DNA of 64,000 bases from Neorhizobium tomejilense (GCA_002968845.1 PVBG01000025.1:1-64000); one strand, 5' to 3'. Positions 1 through 8,098 are shown, counted from the first letter of the stretch. Numbers and translations are program-made. Notes: generated from the letters alone by a model not told the origin.

Positions 1-9
1 GGGAAAAAG

Positions 10-167
10 ACCCCGCCCCAACCCCTCCCCACAAGGGGGAGGGGCTTAACCTGCGGCGGCCTCCTCATTCCCTTTGCGGCGGTGCGTCTTGATGCAAGGG
101 TGTTGTGTGGCGGGGCGGTGCGGCCCGGGAAGTCCCTCCCCCTTGTGGGGAGGGGTTGGGGAGGGGA
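10..167. repeat. inverted pair of RIME-like intergenic repeats
   Basis: Two GC-rich arms, at about 10-46 and 133-167, are near-perfect reverse complements built around the core CCCCTCCCCACAAGGGG. The same core recurs near 16.3, 57.4 and 59.9 kb. No coding potential is evident in the first 213 bases. The arrangement resembles the mosaic palindromic elements (RIME/ABC) described in rhizobia; that family assignment is inference. Confidence 0.75.
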
Positions 168-213
168 CTTGCCTCCGCAATACCGAGGATGGGCCTCCTG
201 CATCTGCAAACCC

Positions 214-1005
214 TCACTCCTCATAACTATGCCCCGCTCTCAACCCCTCGCGCACCCGATGGGCAATCTCAAGGAACTCCGGCGTCTCGCGGATTTCGAG
301 CGGGCGTTCCCTGGGCAGGGTCGATTCGATCACGTCGGTCACCCGGCCCGGACGCGGCGACATGACGACGATGCGGGTCGAGAGGTAGACCGCCTCCGGG
401 ATGGAGTGGGTGACGAAACAGATGGTCTTTTCGGTGCGTGCCCATAGCTTTAGCAGCTGTTCGTTCAGGTGATCGCGGACGATCTCGTCGAGCGCGCCGA
501 AGGGTTCGTCCATCAAAAGCAGGTCGGCGTCGAAGGCGAGCGCACGGGCGATGGAGGCGCGCTGCTGCATGCCGCCGGAAAGCTGCCAGGGATATTTCTT
601 GCCGAAGCCGGAAAGGTTGACGAGATCGAGGGTGCGCTCGATGCGCGCTTTGCGATCCGCTGACGAATAGCCCATGATTTCCAGAGGCAGGGCGATATTC
701 TTCTCGATCGTCCGCCACGGATAAAGCGCCGGCGCCTGGAAAACGTAACCGTAGGAGCGTGATTTGCGGGCCTCTTCCGGCGTCATGCCGTTGACGGTGA
801 TCTCGCCGGCCGTTGCCTTTTCGAGATCGGCGATGACGCGCAGGAAAGTGGTCTTGCCGCAGCCGGACGGGCCGATGAACGAGACGAAATCCCCCTTGTT
901 CACCGTGAGATCGACATTCGACAGCGCATGTACCGGCCCGTCACCGGTCTCGAAGGTGAGGCCGAGCTTTTTGGCCGAGACGACAGAGGATGGAGCATTG
1001 TTCAT
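214..1005 (-). CDS. ABC transporter ATP-binding protein (SsuB/TauB/nitrate-type)
   Basis: Cytoplasmic ATPase of an importer of the nitrate/sulfonate/taurine/hydroxymethylpyrimidine class, 263 residues, the usual size for the family. Walker A is GPSGCGKTT, the signature is LSGGMQQR and Walker B is LLLMDEPFGALDE, followed by a switch histidine in FVTHS. The chosen ATG overlaps the stop of the preceding gene as ATGA; an ATG two codons upstream is possible. No permease or binding protein lies inside the window and the downstream side is repeat DNA, so partners may be off the left edge. Its closeness to pyrimidine genes suggests, but does not show, a pyrimidine substrate. Confidence 0.9.
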   Translation of the reverse strand: MNNAPSSVVSAKKLGLTFETGDGPVHALSNVDLTVNKGDFVSFIGPSGCGKTTFLRVIADLEKATAGEITVNGMTPEEARKSRSYGYVFQAPALYPWRTIEKNIALPLEIMGYSSADRKARIERTLDLVNLSGFGKKYPWQLSGGMQQRASIARALAFDADLLLMDEPFGALDEIVRDHLNEQLLKLWARTEKTICFVTHSIPEAVYLSTRIVVMSPRPGRVTDVIESTLPRERPLEIRETPEFLEIAHRVREGLRAGHSYEE

Positions 1006-1382
1006 CGGCATTTGGGCATGGGTCCGAGTTTGGTACCGTCCGGGAAGCTGACGGTGTAGCCTTTGGCGGATTTGGTGAGCGTGGCGATGTCTTCCGGTCC
1101 GACTTCCCCATCGGCCTCGCATGCTGCCTTGATGGTGAAACCGTTCGCCGTCTTCTTCGGCATGCCCTTGAATTCGCAGGCGGAAACGGAGGTTGTCACG
1201 CCGTCGTCCTTGAGCAGCAGGAAATCGTCGGCACCGGACGATTCGCCGGTCTTGGCGTATGTGCAGCCTTCCTTGCTGCCATAGGCGCCGTCGAGGAAGG
1301 CCGCGGCCTTGGCGGGAACGGCAATCGAGACCGCGGCAAGGACCGCCGATGCGATGCTGAAGCGGATTGTATTCAATGACAT
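1002..1382 (-). CDS. small secreted protein of unknown function
   Basis: About 126 residues. The N-terminus MSLNTIRFSIASAVLAAVS followed by VPAKA is a typical Sec signal peptide, so a periplasmic location is predicted. Four cysteines remain in the mature part and the C-terminus reads GYTVSFPDGTKLGPMPKCR. An upstream in-frame ATG six codons earlier is possible, but the signal peptide fits the inner start better. The stop overlaps the ATP-binding protein start (ATGA), so the two are probably co-transcribed, an odd pairing. I do not recognise the family. A related C-terminal tail sits directly upstream in the same frame order. Confidence 0.7.
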   Translation of the reverse strand: MSLNTIRFSIASAVLAAVSIAVPAKAAAFLDGAYGSKEGCTYAKTGESSGADDFLLLKDDGVTTSVSACEFKGMPKKTANGFTIKAACEADGEVGPEDIATLTKSAKGYTVSFPDGTKLGPMPKCR

Positions 1383-1459
1383 TTCCCGAAAGGCCCCCAT
1401 TCAAGTCCGTCTGCGAAGCGTACAGTATAGACATCGCCGTTGTGCAGGATATCGATCAT
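1373..1459 (-). pseudogene. C-terminal remnant of a paralogue of the adjacent secreted protein
   Basis: A minus-strand reading frame ends with VYTVRFADGLEWGPFGKCH, which aligns with GYTVSFPDGTKLGPMPKCR at the end of the next gene (shared YTV-F-DG---GP--KC). Its stop overlaps the start of that gene. Upstream of about 1460 the similarity is lost, and the frame runs opposite to the cupin gene's leader. This looks like the tail of a decayed tandem duplicate; it could also be a short translated leader. Confidence 0.45.
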
Positions 1460-1560
1460 TGCGGTGTCCAGGAGCCCTCTCTTTTCGTTTGCCTCAGCTG
1501 CTGCTCTCGAGCCGGCGTGATATGCTGGCGGCAGATCCCGTTCGACGGAGGAAACTGGCG

Positions 1561-1974
1561 ATGGACAGTGCATCAAAACCTACCTGCCGTGTCGTCAAGC
1601 CCGGTGCGGCCTACGACGGCAAGCAGGGCATGAGCTATTTCGAGGGGATCGCGGCGGAAACGGTCGGCTCCAAGAGCATTTGCATGCATCTTGTCACCAT
1701 CCCACCGGGCGCACGGGCGAAGGCCCATCTGCATGAAACCCACGAGACGGCCATCTATGTGCTCTCCGGCTCGGCCATCACCTGGTATGGCGACCGGCTG
1801 GAGGAATGTGCCGAACTCTCGGCGGGCGAGATGATGTATATCCCCGCCGGCGTGCCGCACCTGCCGGCCAACGTTTCCGACGCGCCCTGTTCGGCGGTCA
1901 TCGCCCGCACCGACCCGAACGAACAGGAAAGCGTCGTGCTTCTGCCCGAGCTGGACGGGTTGGTGAAGGGGTGA
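1561..1974 (+). CDS. cupin domain protein
   Basis: 137-residue single-domain cupin. The metal-site motif of the first half is HLHETHETAIYVLSG and the second half has AGEMMYIPAGVPHLPAN. The ATG follows a GGAGGA site 8 bases upstream, which decides it against the longer in-frame extension. It lies convergent to hydA and divergent from the small secreted protein. Cupins of this size include isomerases, dioxygenases and sensor domains. No substrate can be named from the sequence. Confidence 0.85.
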   Translation: MDSASKPTCRVVKPGAAYDGKQGMSYFEGIAAETVGSKSICMHLVTIPPGARAKAHLHETHETAIYVLSGSAITWYGDRLEECAELSAGEMMYIPAGVPHLPANVSDAPCSAVIARTDPNEQESVVLLPELDGLVKG

Positions 1975-2002
1975 CCTCTGCTGAAAGAACATCGTTTCCC
2001 GT

Positions 2003-3457
2003 TCAAACCCCGCTGGCCGGAATGCCGGCGCGTTCCACCTTGCGGGGCGAGGTCAGTTCCTTCCAAGTCGACAGCGCCTTGTTGACCGCCGGATAAGGCT
2101 CGCGCTTGACGAACTGGCCATGGCCTTCCTGCGTCCTGATCGCTCCGTCCTCGATCGCGACCACGCCGCGGGTCAACGTGTAGCGCGGCAGGCCGGTCAC
2201 TTCCTTGCCCTCGAAGACGTTGTAGTCGATCGCCGACTGCTGGGTCTTGGCCGAGATCGTCTTCGACTTGTTCGGATCGAGAACGACGATATCCGCGTCG
2301 GCTCCGACCAGGATGGCGCCCTTCCTCGGATAGAGGTTGAGAATCTTGGCGATATTGGTGGAGGTGACCGCCACGAACTCGTTCATGGTGATGCGGCCGG
2401 TGGCGACGCCATGGGTCCAAAGCATCGGCAGGCGGTCTTCGAGGCCGCCGGTGCCGTTCGGGATTTTTCTGAAATCGCCGAGACCGGTCCGCTTCTGGTC
2501 GGTCGTAAAGGCGCAGTGGTCGGTCGCCACCACCTGCAGCGAGCCGGAGGCAAGGCCCGCCCACAGGCTGTCCTGATGCTGCTTGCTGCGGAACGGGGGC
2601 GACATAACCCGGCGGGCCGAATGGTCCCAGTCCTTGTTGAAATATTCGCTTTCGTCGAGCGTCAGGTGCTGGATCAGCGGCTCGCCATAGACGCGCATGC
2701 CGTTCTGGCGGGCGCGGCGGATCGCTTCATGGGCCTGTTCGCAGGAGGTGTGCACGACATAGAGGGGGACGCCTGCCATGTCGGCGATGATGATGGCACG
2801 GTTGGTCGCCTCGCCCTCGACGGAGGCGGGCCGGGAATAGGCGTGTGCTTCGGGGCCGTTATTGCCCTCGTCCATCAGCTTGGTCTGCATGGCGGCGACG
2901 ACGTCGCCGTTTTCGGCATGGACGAGCGGCAGGGCACCGAGCTCGGCACAGCGCGAAAAGGAGGCGAACATCTCGTCGTCGTTCACCATCAGCGCGCCCT
3001 TGTAGGCCATGAAGTGCTTGAAGGTGTTGATGCCGTGATGCGCGACCACCGCCTTCATCTCGTTGAAGACCTGCTCTCCCCACCAGGTGACCGACATGTG
3101 GAAGGAATAGTCGCAATTGGCGCGGGTCGCCTTGTTGTCCCAGCGCTTCAGCGCGTCAAGCAGCGACTGGCCGGGCTCGGGAAGGCAGAAATCGACGACC
3201 ATGGTCGTGCCGCCGGCAAGTGCTGCCCGCGTGCCGCTCTCGAAATCGTCGGCGGAATAGGTGCCCATGAACGGCATTTCCAGATGCACATGCGGATCGA
3301 TGCCGCCCGGCATGACATAACAGCCGGCGGCGTCGAGCGTGGTGTCGCCGAAAAGGTTCGGGCCGATCTCGATGATCCGGCCAGCGTCGATCTTCACGTC
3401 CGCTTTATAGGTCAGGTCGGCCGTGACGATGGTTCCACCCTTGATGACTGTGGTCAT
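2003..3457 (-). CDS. hydA: dihydropyrimidinase / D-hydantoinase
   Basis: Cyclic amidohydrolase that opens 5,6-dihydrouracil or dihydrothymine to N-carbamoyl-beta-amino acids, step two of reductive pyrimidine breakdown; cytoplasmic, usually tetrameric, binuclear zinc. 484 residues, full length. Metal ligands are visible as H56-V-H58 in the DPHVHLEMPF motif, the carboxylated lysine K153 in MAYKGALM, a histidine in LVHAENGD, and TDHCAFT. The start overlaps the stop of the DUF559 gene (ATGA), and amaB is upstream on the same strand, so the three genes form one transcription unit. PreA/PreT, which supply the dihydropyrimidine, are encoded about 8 kb away. Confidence 0.93.
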   Translation of the reverse strand: MTTVIKGGTIVTADLTYKADVKIDAGRIIEIGPNLFGDTTLDAAGCYVMPGGIDPHVHLEMPFMGTYSADDFESGTRAALAGGTTMVVDFCLPEPGQSLLDALKRWDNKATRANCDYSFHMSVTWWGEQVFNEMKAVVAHHGINTFKHFMAYKGALMVNDDEMFASFSRCAELGALPLVHAENGDVVAAMQTKLMDEGNNGPEAHAYSRPASVEGEATNRAIIIADMAGVPLYVVHTSCEQAHEAIRRARQNGMRVYGEPLIQHLTLDESEYFNKDWDHSARRVMSPPFRSKQHQDSLWAGLASGSLQVVATDHCAFTTDQKRTGLGDFRKIPNGTGGLEDRLPMLWTHGVATGRITMNEFVAVTSTNIAKILNLYPRKGAILVGADADIVVLDPNKSKTISAKTQQSAIDYNVFEGKEVTGLPRYTLTRGVVAIEDGAIRTQEGHGQFVKREPYPAVNKALSTWKELTSPRKVERAGIPASGV

Positions 3458-3891
3458 TGTTGTTCCCCTGTCTTGTCAATTTCGGTGAGATTTGACGGAT
3501 AGAAGCGCGCCGTGTCGCAGCGCTCGGTCATTTGACCCACCAATGCGGCCAATACCGTGTCCAGTACGGCGCGTCGTTCACGGGTGATCTCGTGGTTCCA
3601 GAAGCGCAGTACGGAATAGCCTTTGGCATTGAGCCATCGTGTGCGTGCTATATCGGATTGGCTCTCTGCGTGATGGAAGCCATCGATTTCGACGATCAAA
3701 CGTTCTTCGCGGCAGAGAAAATCGACGACATAAGGCCCCAGCGGAACCTGGCGCGAGAACTTGTAGCCGTTCAGGAGGCGGTTTCGCAGCTCACTCCAAA
3801 GATGGTGTTCTTCCTCGGTTTCGTTCCGACGAAGCCGCCGTGCCTGCGTTGTTTTTCCGGGGCGCCGTTTTGTGATGTCATCGCCGAGCAT
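3454..3891 (-). CDS. DUF559 family (Vsr/restriction-endonuclease-like) protein
   Basis: 145-residue protein of the DUF559 family, which has a PD-(D/E)XK-like fold related to very-short-patch-repair endonucleases. Visible core: LWSELRNR, the basic KFSRQVPLGPYVVDFLC with its catalytic-type aspartate, and VEIDGFHH. The start at MLGDDITK is chosen because the frame upstream runs only through repeat DNA. It sits between amaB and hydA, overlapping hydA by ATGA, yet has no evident role in pyrimidine breakdown. A 47-bp inverted repeat lies just upstream. It looks like a passenger or selfish insertion; actual nuclease activity is unproven. Confidence 0.85.
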   Translation of the reverse strand: MLGDDITKRRPGKTTQARRLRRNETEEEHHLWSELRNRLLNGYKFSRQVPLGPYVVDFLCREERLIVEIDGFHHAESQSDIARTRWLNAKGYSVLRFWNHEITRERRAVLDTVLAALVGQMTERCDTARFYPSNLTEIDKTGEQQ

Positions 3892-3897
3892 TGCGTG

Positions 3898-4080
3898 CAC
3901 CCCCTCATCCGACCCTTCGGGCCACCTTCTCCCCGCTGGGGAGAAGAAGGAGCATGCCGCGCCCTCGGCGTCAAATCCACGGACTTTTGCTCGGAGCCCA
4001 ACGAAGGCTGCTGGCAGACAGGCAGATCCCCTCTTCTCCCCAGCGGGGAGAAGGTGGCCCGAAGGGTCGGATGAGGGGGG
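3898..4080. repeat. inverted pair of 47-bp intergenic repeats
   Basis: Arms at about 3898-3946 and 4031-4080 are almost perfect reverse complements, with an inner core CTTCTCCCCGCTGGGGAGAAG and an outer part carrying ATCCGACCCTTCGGGCCA. The 84-base spacer is open on the minus strand but shows no recognisable protein. The element separates amaB from the DUF559 gene inside one operon. It could form a large cruciform or RNA hairpin and affect downstream gene expression. Confidence 0.85.
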
Positions 4081-4123
4081 CTTCGCCAAAGGCAAGGCGC
4101 CATTCACGGAAGAAAGCATCAGC

Positions 4124-5377
4124 TCACTCCACAATCTCCGCCGTCTCCAGCACGGCATGGAACAGCACATCCGCGCCGGCTGCCGCCCATTCCCTGGAAA
4201 TCTCCTCCGCCTCGTTGTGCGAAAGTCCGCCGACGCAAGGGCACATGATCATCGTCGCGGGCGCCACCTTGGCGGCCCAGCAGGCGTCGTGGCCGGCGCC
4301 GGAGATGATGTTCATATGGCTGTAGCCGAGCTTTTCGGCCGCTTCGCGGACCCGGCCGACCAGGACCGGATCGAAGGTCACCGGATCGAAATGGCCGACC
4401 GCCTCGACCGAACAGCCGACGCCGAGCGGCTCGCAGATCTCGGCCGCCTGTTTCTCGATCGTCGCCCGCATGCGGTCGAGCTTTTCCTGGGACGGCGTGC
4501 GGATGTCGACGGTGAAGACCACCTTGCCCGGCAGCACGTTGCGGGAGTTGGGCGAGAAGAACACCTGGCCGACGCCGCCGACGGCGCCCGGCTGTTCGGA
4601 CATCGCCACCGCCTGCACCATTTCGAGGATGCAGCCGAAGGCAAGGCCGGCATTGACGCGCAGGTTCATCGGCGTCGAGCCCGTATGTGCTTCGCGGCCG
4701 GTCAGCGTGAATTCCAGCCACCACAGCCCCTGACAGTGGGTGACGACGCCGATCTGCTTGTTCTCCGCCTCAAGGATCGGCCCCTGTTCGATATGGTATT
4801 CGAAATAGGCATGCATCTTTCTGGCGCCGACCTCTTCATCGCCGAGCCAGCCGATGCGCTTCAACTCGTCGCCATAGGTCTTACCCTCCGGATCCTTGCG
4901 GCCGTAGGCGTAGTCGATCGAGTGAATGCCGGCGAACACGCCCGATGCCAGCATGGCCGGCGCGAAACGCGCGCCTTCCTCGTTCGCCCAGTTGGTGACG
5001 ACGATCGGATGTTTCGTCCTGATGCCGAGGTCGTTCATGGTGCGGACCACTTCCAGCGCGCCGAGCACGCCGAGAACGCCGTCATATTTGCCGCCAGTCG
5101 GCTGGGTGTCGAGATGGCTGCCGACATAGACGGGCAGTGCATCCGGATCGGTGCCGGCGCGGGTGGCAAACATCGTGCCCATCTTGTCGACGCCGACCGT
5201 CATTCCTTCGGCCTCGCACCATGTCTTGAAGAGATGGCGGCATTCGCCGTCCGCATCGGTCAGCGTCTGGCGATTGTTGCCGCCGGCTATGCCGGGACCG
5301 ATCTTCGCCATGTCCATGAGCATGTCCCACAGACGATCGCCATTGATGCGCAAGTTCTCGCCGGGTGCTGCCACCAT
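4124..5377 (-). CDS. amaB: Zn-dependent M20 hydrolase, probable beta-ureidopropionase / N-carbamoyl amidohydrolase
   Basis: Third step of reductive pyrimidine breakdown: hydrolysis of N-carbamoyl-beta-alanine or N-carbamoyl-beta-aminoisobutyrate to the beta-amino acid, CO2 and ammonia. 417 residues, as expected for the M20 amidase/hydantoin-utilisation family. Metal-binding and catalytic signatures are GSHLDTQPTGGKYDGVLG, NEEGARF and HIEQGPILE. It is the first gene after the regulatory region shared with rutR and is followed by the DUF559 gene and hydA. The sequence alone does not separate beta-ureidopropionase from N-carbamoyl-L-amino-acid hydrolase; context favours the former. Confidence 0.88.
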   Translation of the reverse strand: MVAAPGENLRINGDRLWDMLMDMAKIGPGIAGGNNRQTLTDADGECRHLFKTWCEAEGMTVGVDKMGTMFATRAGTDPDALPVYVGSHLDTQPTGGKYDGVLGVLGALEVVRTMNDLGIRTKHPIVVTNWANEEGARFAPAMLASGVFAGIHSIDYAYGRKDPEGKTYGDELKRIGWLGDEEVGARKMHAYFEYHIEQGPILEAENKQIGVVTHCQGLWWLEFTLTGREAHTGSTPMNLRVNAGLAFGCILEMVQAVAMSEQPGAVGGVGQVFFSPNSRNVLPGKVVFTVDIRTPSQEKLDRMRATIEKQAAEICEPLGVGCSVEAVGHFDPVTFDPVLVGRVREAAEKLGYSHMNIISGAGHDACWAAKVAPATMIMCPCVGGLSHNEAEEISREWAAAGADVLFHAVLETAEIVE

Positions 5378-5512
5378 TTTTCAGTCCTCGCCTGTTTTCA
5401 CGGCCACCCGTGCGGGCGGCATGCTTTTCGTTCCCATGGTCCTCCGCGCGCCCGCTTTGAAAAGAGGCATGCGAAGATCGGCATTGCGTTTATTCTGCTT
5501 GTCGCCGATAAT

Positions 5513-5528
5513 TTGACCGCTTGGTAAA
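5513..5528. promoter_or_regulatory. predicted RutR operator between amaB and rutR
   Basis: TTGACCGCTTGGTAAA matches the Escherichia coli RutR consensus TTGACCA-NN-TGGTCAA at 12 of 14 defined positions. It lies in the 250-bp divergent region, 136 bp from the amaB start and 100 bp from the rutR start. A second site differing at 3 of 16 positions precedes preT. RutR releases its DNA on binding uracil or thymine, so induction by pyrimidines is the expected logic; this is inference. Confidence 0.7.
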
Positions 5529-5627
5529 ACATTACAATTTCCTCGGCTCCACTCAAGACGAAAATCACGAAAAATCCAGAGGAATTTCGAAAGCGCCGGG
5601 TGGACGCGGAAGAGGGCAAGGACAGGC

Positions 5628-6272
5628 ATGGCCATCCCAAGGGCGGCGAAGACGCAGAGACGCACCCGCATTCAGGAGGAGAAGGAGGAGCGCATCCTCG
5701 AAGCGGCGCTCGACGTGTTTTCCCAGAACGGTTTCCGCGGCGCAACGATCGACCAGATCGCCGATGCGGCCGGCATGTCGAAGCCCAATCTGCTCTATTA
5801 TTTCCGTACCAAGGAGGCGATCCACCGTCACCTGATCGACCGGGTCCTGTTCACTTGGCTGGAGCCGCTGCGGGCGTTCGATGCCGAGGGCAACCCTGAA
5901 TCCGAGATCCGCTCCTATATTCGCCGCAAGCTCGAAATGGCCCGCGATTTCCCCCGCGAAAGCCGACTTTTCGCCAATGAGGTGCTGCAGGGCGCGCCGC
6001 ATATCGAGGATGAGCTGAAAGGCCCCTTGAAGGAACTGGTCGACGAAAAGGCGGAGGTGATCCGCGCCTGGGCGCGGTCCGGCAAGATCGCCAAATGCGA
6101 TCCCTACCACCTGATCTTCTCGATCTGGTCAACGACCCAGCATTATGCCGACTTCGACGTGCAGGTACGCGCCGTGCTCGGCCAGGACTATGCGGGCGAG
6201 GGGCGTTTCGAGGATGCGGCGCGGTTTCTGGAGCAGCTCTTCATTGACGGGCTGCGGGCGCGCAACGCCTGA
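5628..6272 (+). CDS. rutR: TetR-family pyrimidine catabolism regulator RutR
   Basis: 214-residue TetR-type repressor. The N-terminal HTH (about residues 15-60) contains ILEAALDVFSQNGFRGAT and GMSKPNLLYYFRTKEAI. The C-terminal ligand domain keeps blocks typical of E. coli RutR: ESRLFANEVLQGAPHI, LVDEKAEVI, and LIFSIWSTTQHYADF. An AAGGA site precedes the ATG. It is divergent from the amaB-hydA operon, with a RutR-type dyad between them. E. coli RutR controls the oxidative Rut route; here the linked genes are the reductive Pyd/Pre route, so the regulator appears to have been matched to a different pathway. Confidence 0.88.
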   Translation: MAIPRAAKTQRRTRIQEEKEERILEAALDVFSQNGFRGATIDQIADAAGMSKPNLLYYFRTKEAIHRHLIDRVLFTWLEPLRAFDAEGNPESEIRSYIRRKLEMARDFPRESRLFANEVLQGAPHIEDELKGPLKELVDEKAEVIRAWARSGKIAKCDPYHLIFSIWSTTQHYADFDVQVRAVLGQDYAGEGRFEDAARFLEQLFIDGLRARNA

Positions 6273-6297
6273 GATTCCTTCCTAAATCCGAAAACGA

Positions 6298-6325
6298 AAA
6301 ACGCCGGCGCTGAGGCCGGCGTTTT
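6298..6325. terminator. bidirectional terminator between rutR and glnII
   Basis: Perfect 9-bp stem (6300-6308 with 6315-6323) with a 6-base loop, A4 on the left and T4 on the right. It lies between two convergent genes and can serve both strands. Confidence 0.85.
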
Positions 6326-6352
6326 CTTACTTACCGATTGCCGGGCCTGATA

Positions 6353-7390
6353 TCAGGCGGCGGCGGAAGCCCGGTTGGTCGGGACTTCGGCGATCGTCTT
6401 CAGAACCTGGGAAGCGATCTGGTAGGGGTCGCCCTGGGAGTTCGGACGGCGGTCTTCCAGATAGCCCTTGTAGTCGTTCTTGACGAACGAATGCGGCACG
6501 CGGATCGAGGCACCGCGGTCGGCAACGCCGTAGGAGAACTTGTTCCACGGAGCCGTTTCGTGCTTGCCGGTCAGACGCTTGTCGTTGTCCGGGCCGTAGA
6601 CGGCGATGTGGTCCATCAGGTTCTTGTCGAAAGCAGCCATAAGCGCTTCGAAATAGTCCTTGCCGCCAACTTCGCGCATGTACTTGGTGGAGAAGTTGCA
6701 GTGCATGCCCGAGCCGTTCCAGTCGGTGTCGCCGAGCGGCTTGCAATGATATTCGATGTCGATGCCGTACTTTTCAGTCAGGCGCTGCAGCAGGTAGCGT
6801 GCCATCCAGATCTGGTCGGCGGCCTTCTTGGAGCCCTTGCCGAAAACCTGGAATTCCCACTGGCCCTTGGCCACTTCGGCGTTGATGCCTTCGTGGTTGA
6901 TGCCGGCGGCGAGGCAGAGGTCGAGATGTTCTTCGACGATTTCGCGGGCGACGTCACCGACGTTCGAGTAACCGACGCCGGTGTAATACGGACCCTGCGG
7001 AGCCGGGTAACCCTGTTCCGGGAAGCCGAGCGGACGGCCGTTCTGGTAGAAGAAGTATTCCTGCTCGAAACCGAACCAGGCATCCTCGTCGTCGAGAATG
7101 GTCGCGCGGGCGTTGGTTGCATGCGGCGTGACGCCATCCGGCATCATGACTTCGCACATGACCAGCGCGCCGTTGGTGCGGGCCGGATCGGGATAAAGCG
7201 CAACCGGCTTCAGCACGCAATCGGACGAGCGGCCTTCGGCCTGCATGGTCGACGAACCGTCGAAGCCCCACAGCGGCAGCTGTTCGAGCGTCGGGAAGGT
7301 GTCGAATTCCTTGATCTGCGTCTTGCCACGCAGGTTCGGTACCGGGGTGTACCCGTCGAGCCAGATGTACTCGAGCTTATACTTGGTCAT
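6353..7390 (-). CDS. glnII: glutamine synthetase II (eukaryotic type)
   Basis: Makes glutamine from glutamate, ammonia and ATP; cytoplasmic. 345 residues, the short length typical of the eukaryotic-like GSII of rhizobia rather than the about 470-residue GSI. Recognisable blocks include LPLWGFDGSSTMQAEG, GFEQEYFF, GINAEVAKGQWEFQV, NGSGMHCNFSTKYMR and PHSFVKNDYKGYLEDRRPNS. A sigma-54 promoter lies about 100 bp upstream and the inhibitor gene gstI is divergent, matching the known arrangement in Rhizobium leguminosarum. Confidence 0.96.
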   Translation of the reverse strand: MTKYKLEYIWLDGYTPVPNLRGKTQIKEFDTFPTLEQLPLWGFDGSSTMQAEGRSSDCVLKPVALYPDPARTNGALVMCEVMMPDGVTPHATNARATILDDEDAWFGFEQEYFFYQNGRPLGFPEQGYPAPQGPYYTGVGYSNVGDVAREIVEEHLDLCLAAGINHEGINAEVAKGQWEFQVFGKGSKKAADQIWMARYLLQRLTEKYGIDIEYHCKPLGDTDWNGSGMHCNFSTKYMREVGGKDYFEALMAAFDKNLMDHIAVYGPDNDKRLTGKHETAPWNKFSYGVADRGASIRVPHSFVKNDYKGYLEDRRPNSQGDPYQIASQVLKTIAEVPTNRASAAA

Positions 7391-7837
7391 ATTTTATCTC
7401 TCAGGCCGTGACGTTCATGGTTGAGCCATCCTGAGGAAGCGGCATCGCAACGATACCGCGCCTCCGGGGTAACCAGAAGAACGCATTTCCCGTGCCAGTT
7501 TGCATCGGAGCGACGGTTTTGGATTAAAAAAGTGTGAACGAAGGGCCGCGGGCTGAGCGCTGAGAGGGACTAAAGGTCCCGTAGATCAGCACGGTCTCAT
7601 GAAATCTCCGAGTTTTAAAGGTTCTATCCAGATTGCTTGGAACCCGGGTCGGTTGGCACACGTTTCCCCGCCGGAGGTTCCTGCGAGCAAAATAGATCGC
7701 CGGGACCGCGCTGCCGCTAAATTAGCGCCTAGCGCGAGTCGGAAAAATGATATAAAATCATGCAATAAGCACAAAAAATGTGCAGATTTGTGCTCTGTGC
7801 GTGTTTGGATGCACTTTTGAAGTTAGGAGACGATAGG
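7391..7837. other. 447-bp divergent regulatory region of glnII and gstI
   Basis: No gene is seen. Besides the sigma-54 site listed separately, the segment next to gstI is AT-richer and must hold the gstI promoter. NtrC sites would be expected here, but I could not place a convincing pair by eye. Confidence 0.6.
7483..7497 (-). promoter_or_regulatory. sigma-54 promoter of glnII
   Basis: On the minus strand, TGGCACGGGAAATGC gives the -24 TGGCAC and the -12 TGC elements with the 5-base spacing required by sigma-54 polymerase. It is about 93-107 bp upstream of the glnII ATG. It implies NtrC-dependent expression under nitrogen limitation. Confidence 0.82.
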
Positions 7838-8035
7838 ATGGCAATTCACATCCATCGTGAGTCGGCAACCATCTACCAGTTCCCGGTCCGCCCAAGACGG
7901 CGGCTGGAGGATGGCCGGACCGTGCCGACCGGAATCCATGAAGTTGCCTTGAGCGTTGTCGATACCAATTGCTGGTACCACGACGAGGCGGTACGGGATT
8001 CCGACCCGAAGAACGACCAGCCGAAACCCTGCTGA
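7838..8035 (+). CDS. gstI: glutamine synthetase translational inhibitor (DUF2735)
   Basis: 65-residue protein beginning MAIHIHRESATIYQFPVRPR and containing GIHEVALSVVDTNCWYHDEAV. Length, position and orientation match gstI of Rhizobium leguminosarum, a roughly 63-residue product encoded divergently from glnII that blocks glnII translation. The ATG is preceded by AGGAG; the longer in-frame extension is rejected. Assignment rests on recalled family features and synteny, with no search run. Confidence 0.85.
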   Translation: MAIHIHRESATIYQFPVRPRRRLEDGRTVPTGIHEVALSVVDTNCWYHDEAVRDSDPKNDQPKPC

Positions 8036-8044
8036 CCATAGACG

Positions 8045-8073
8045 AAAAGGCCGCGCCATTTGATGACGCGGCC
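8045..8073 (-). terminator. terminator of the YeiH-family gene
   Basis: Stem GGCCGCG/CGCGGCC with an 11-base loop. On the minus strand it is followed by TTTTC, so it best serves the exporter gene; it also lies just past gstI. Confidence 0.7.
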
Positions 8074-8098
8074 CCTCATTCCATCGATCTGATTTTCC

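Noticed and set aside
214..1434. 406-residue version of the ABC ATPase
   Set aside because: The extra N-terminal part reads the secreted-protein gene in the wrong frame; the ATGA start at 1005 fits the family length.
3872..5527. 551-residue plus-strand open frame opposite amaB
   Set aside because: Antisense shadow in high-GC DNA; Arg/Ala/Gly-rich with no family motif, while the minus strand encodes a clear M20 hydrolase.
7621..7680. TGGCACACGTTTC as a second sigma-54 promoter for gstI
   Set aside because: It lacks the GC dinucleotide at -12, so only the -24 element matches.
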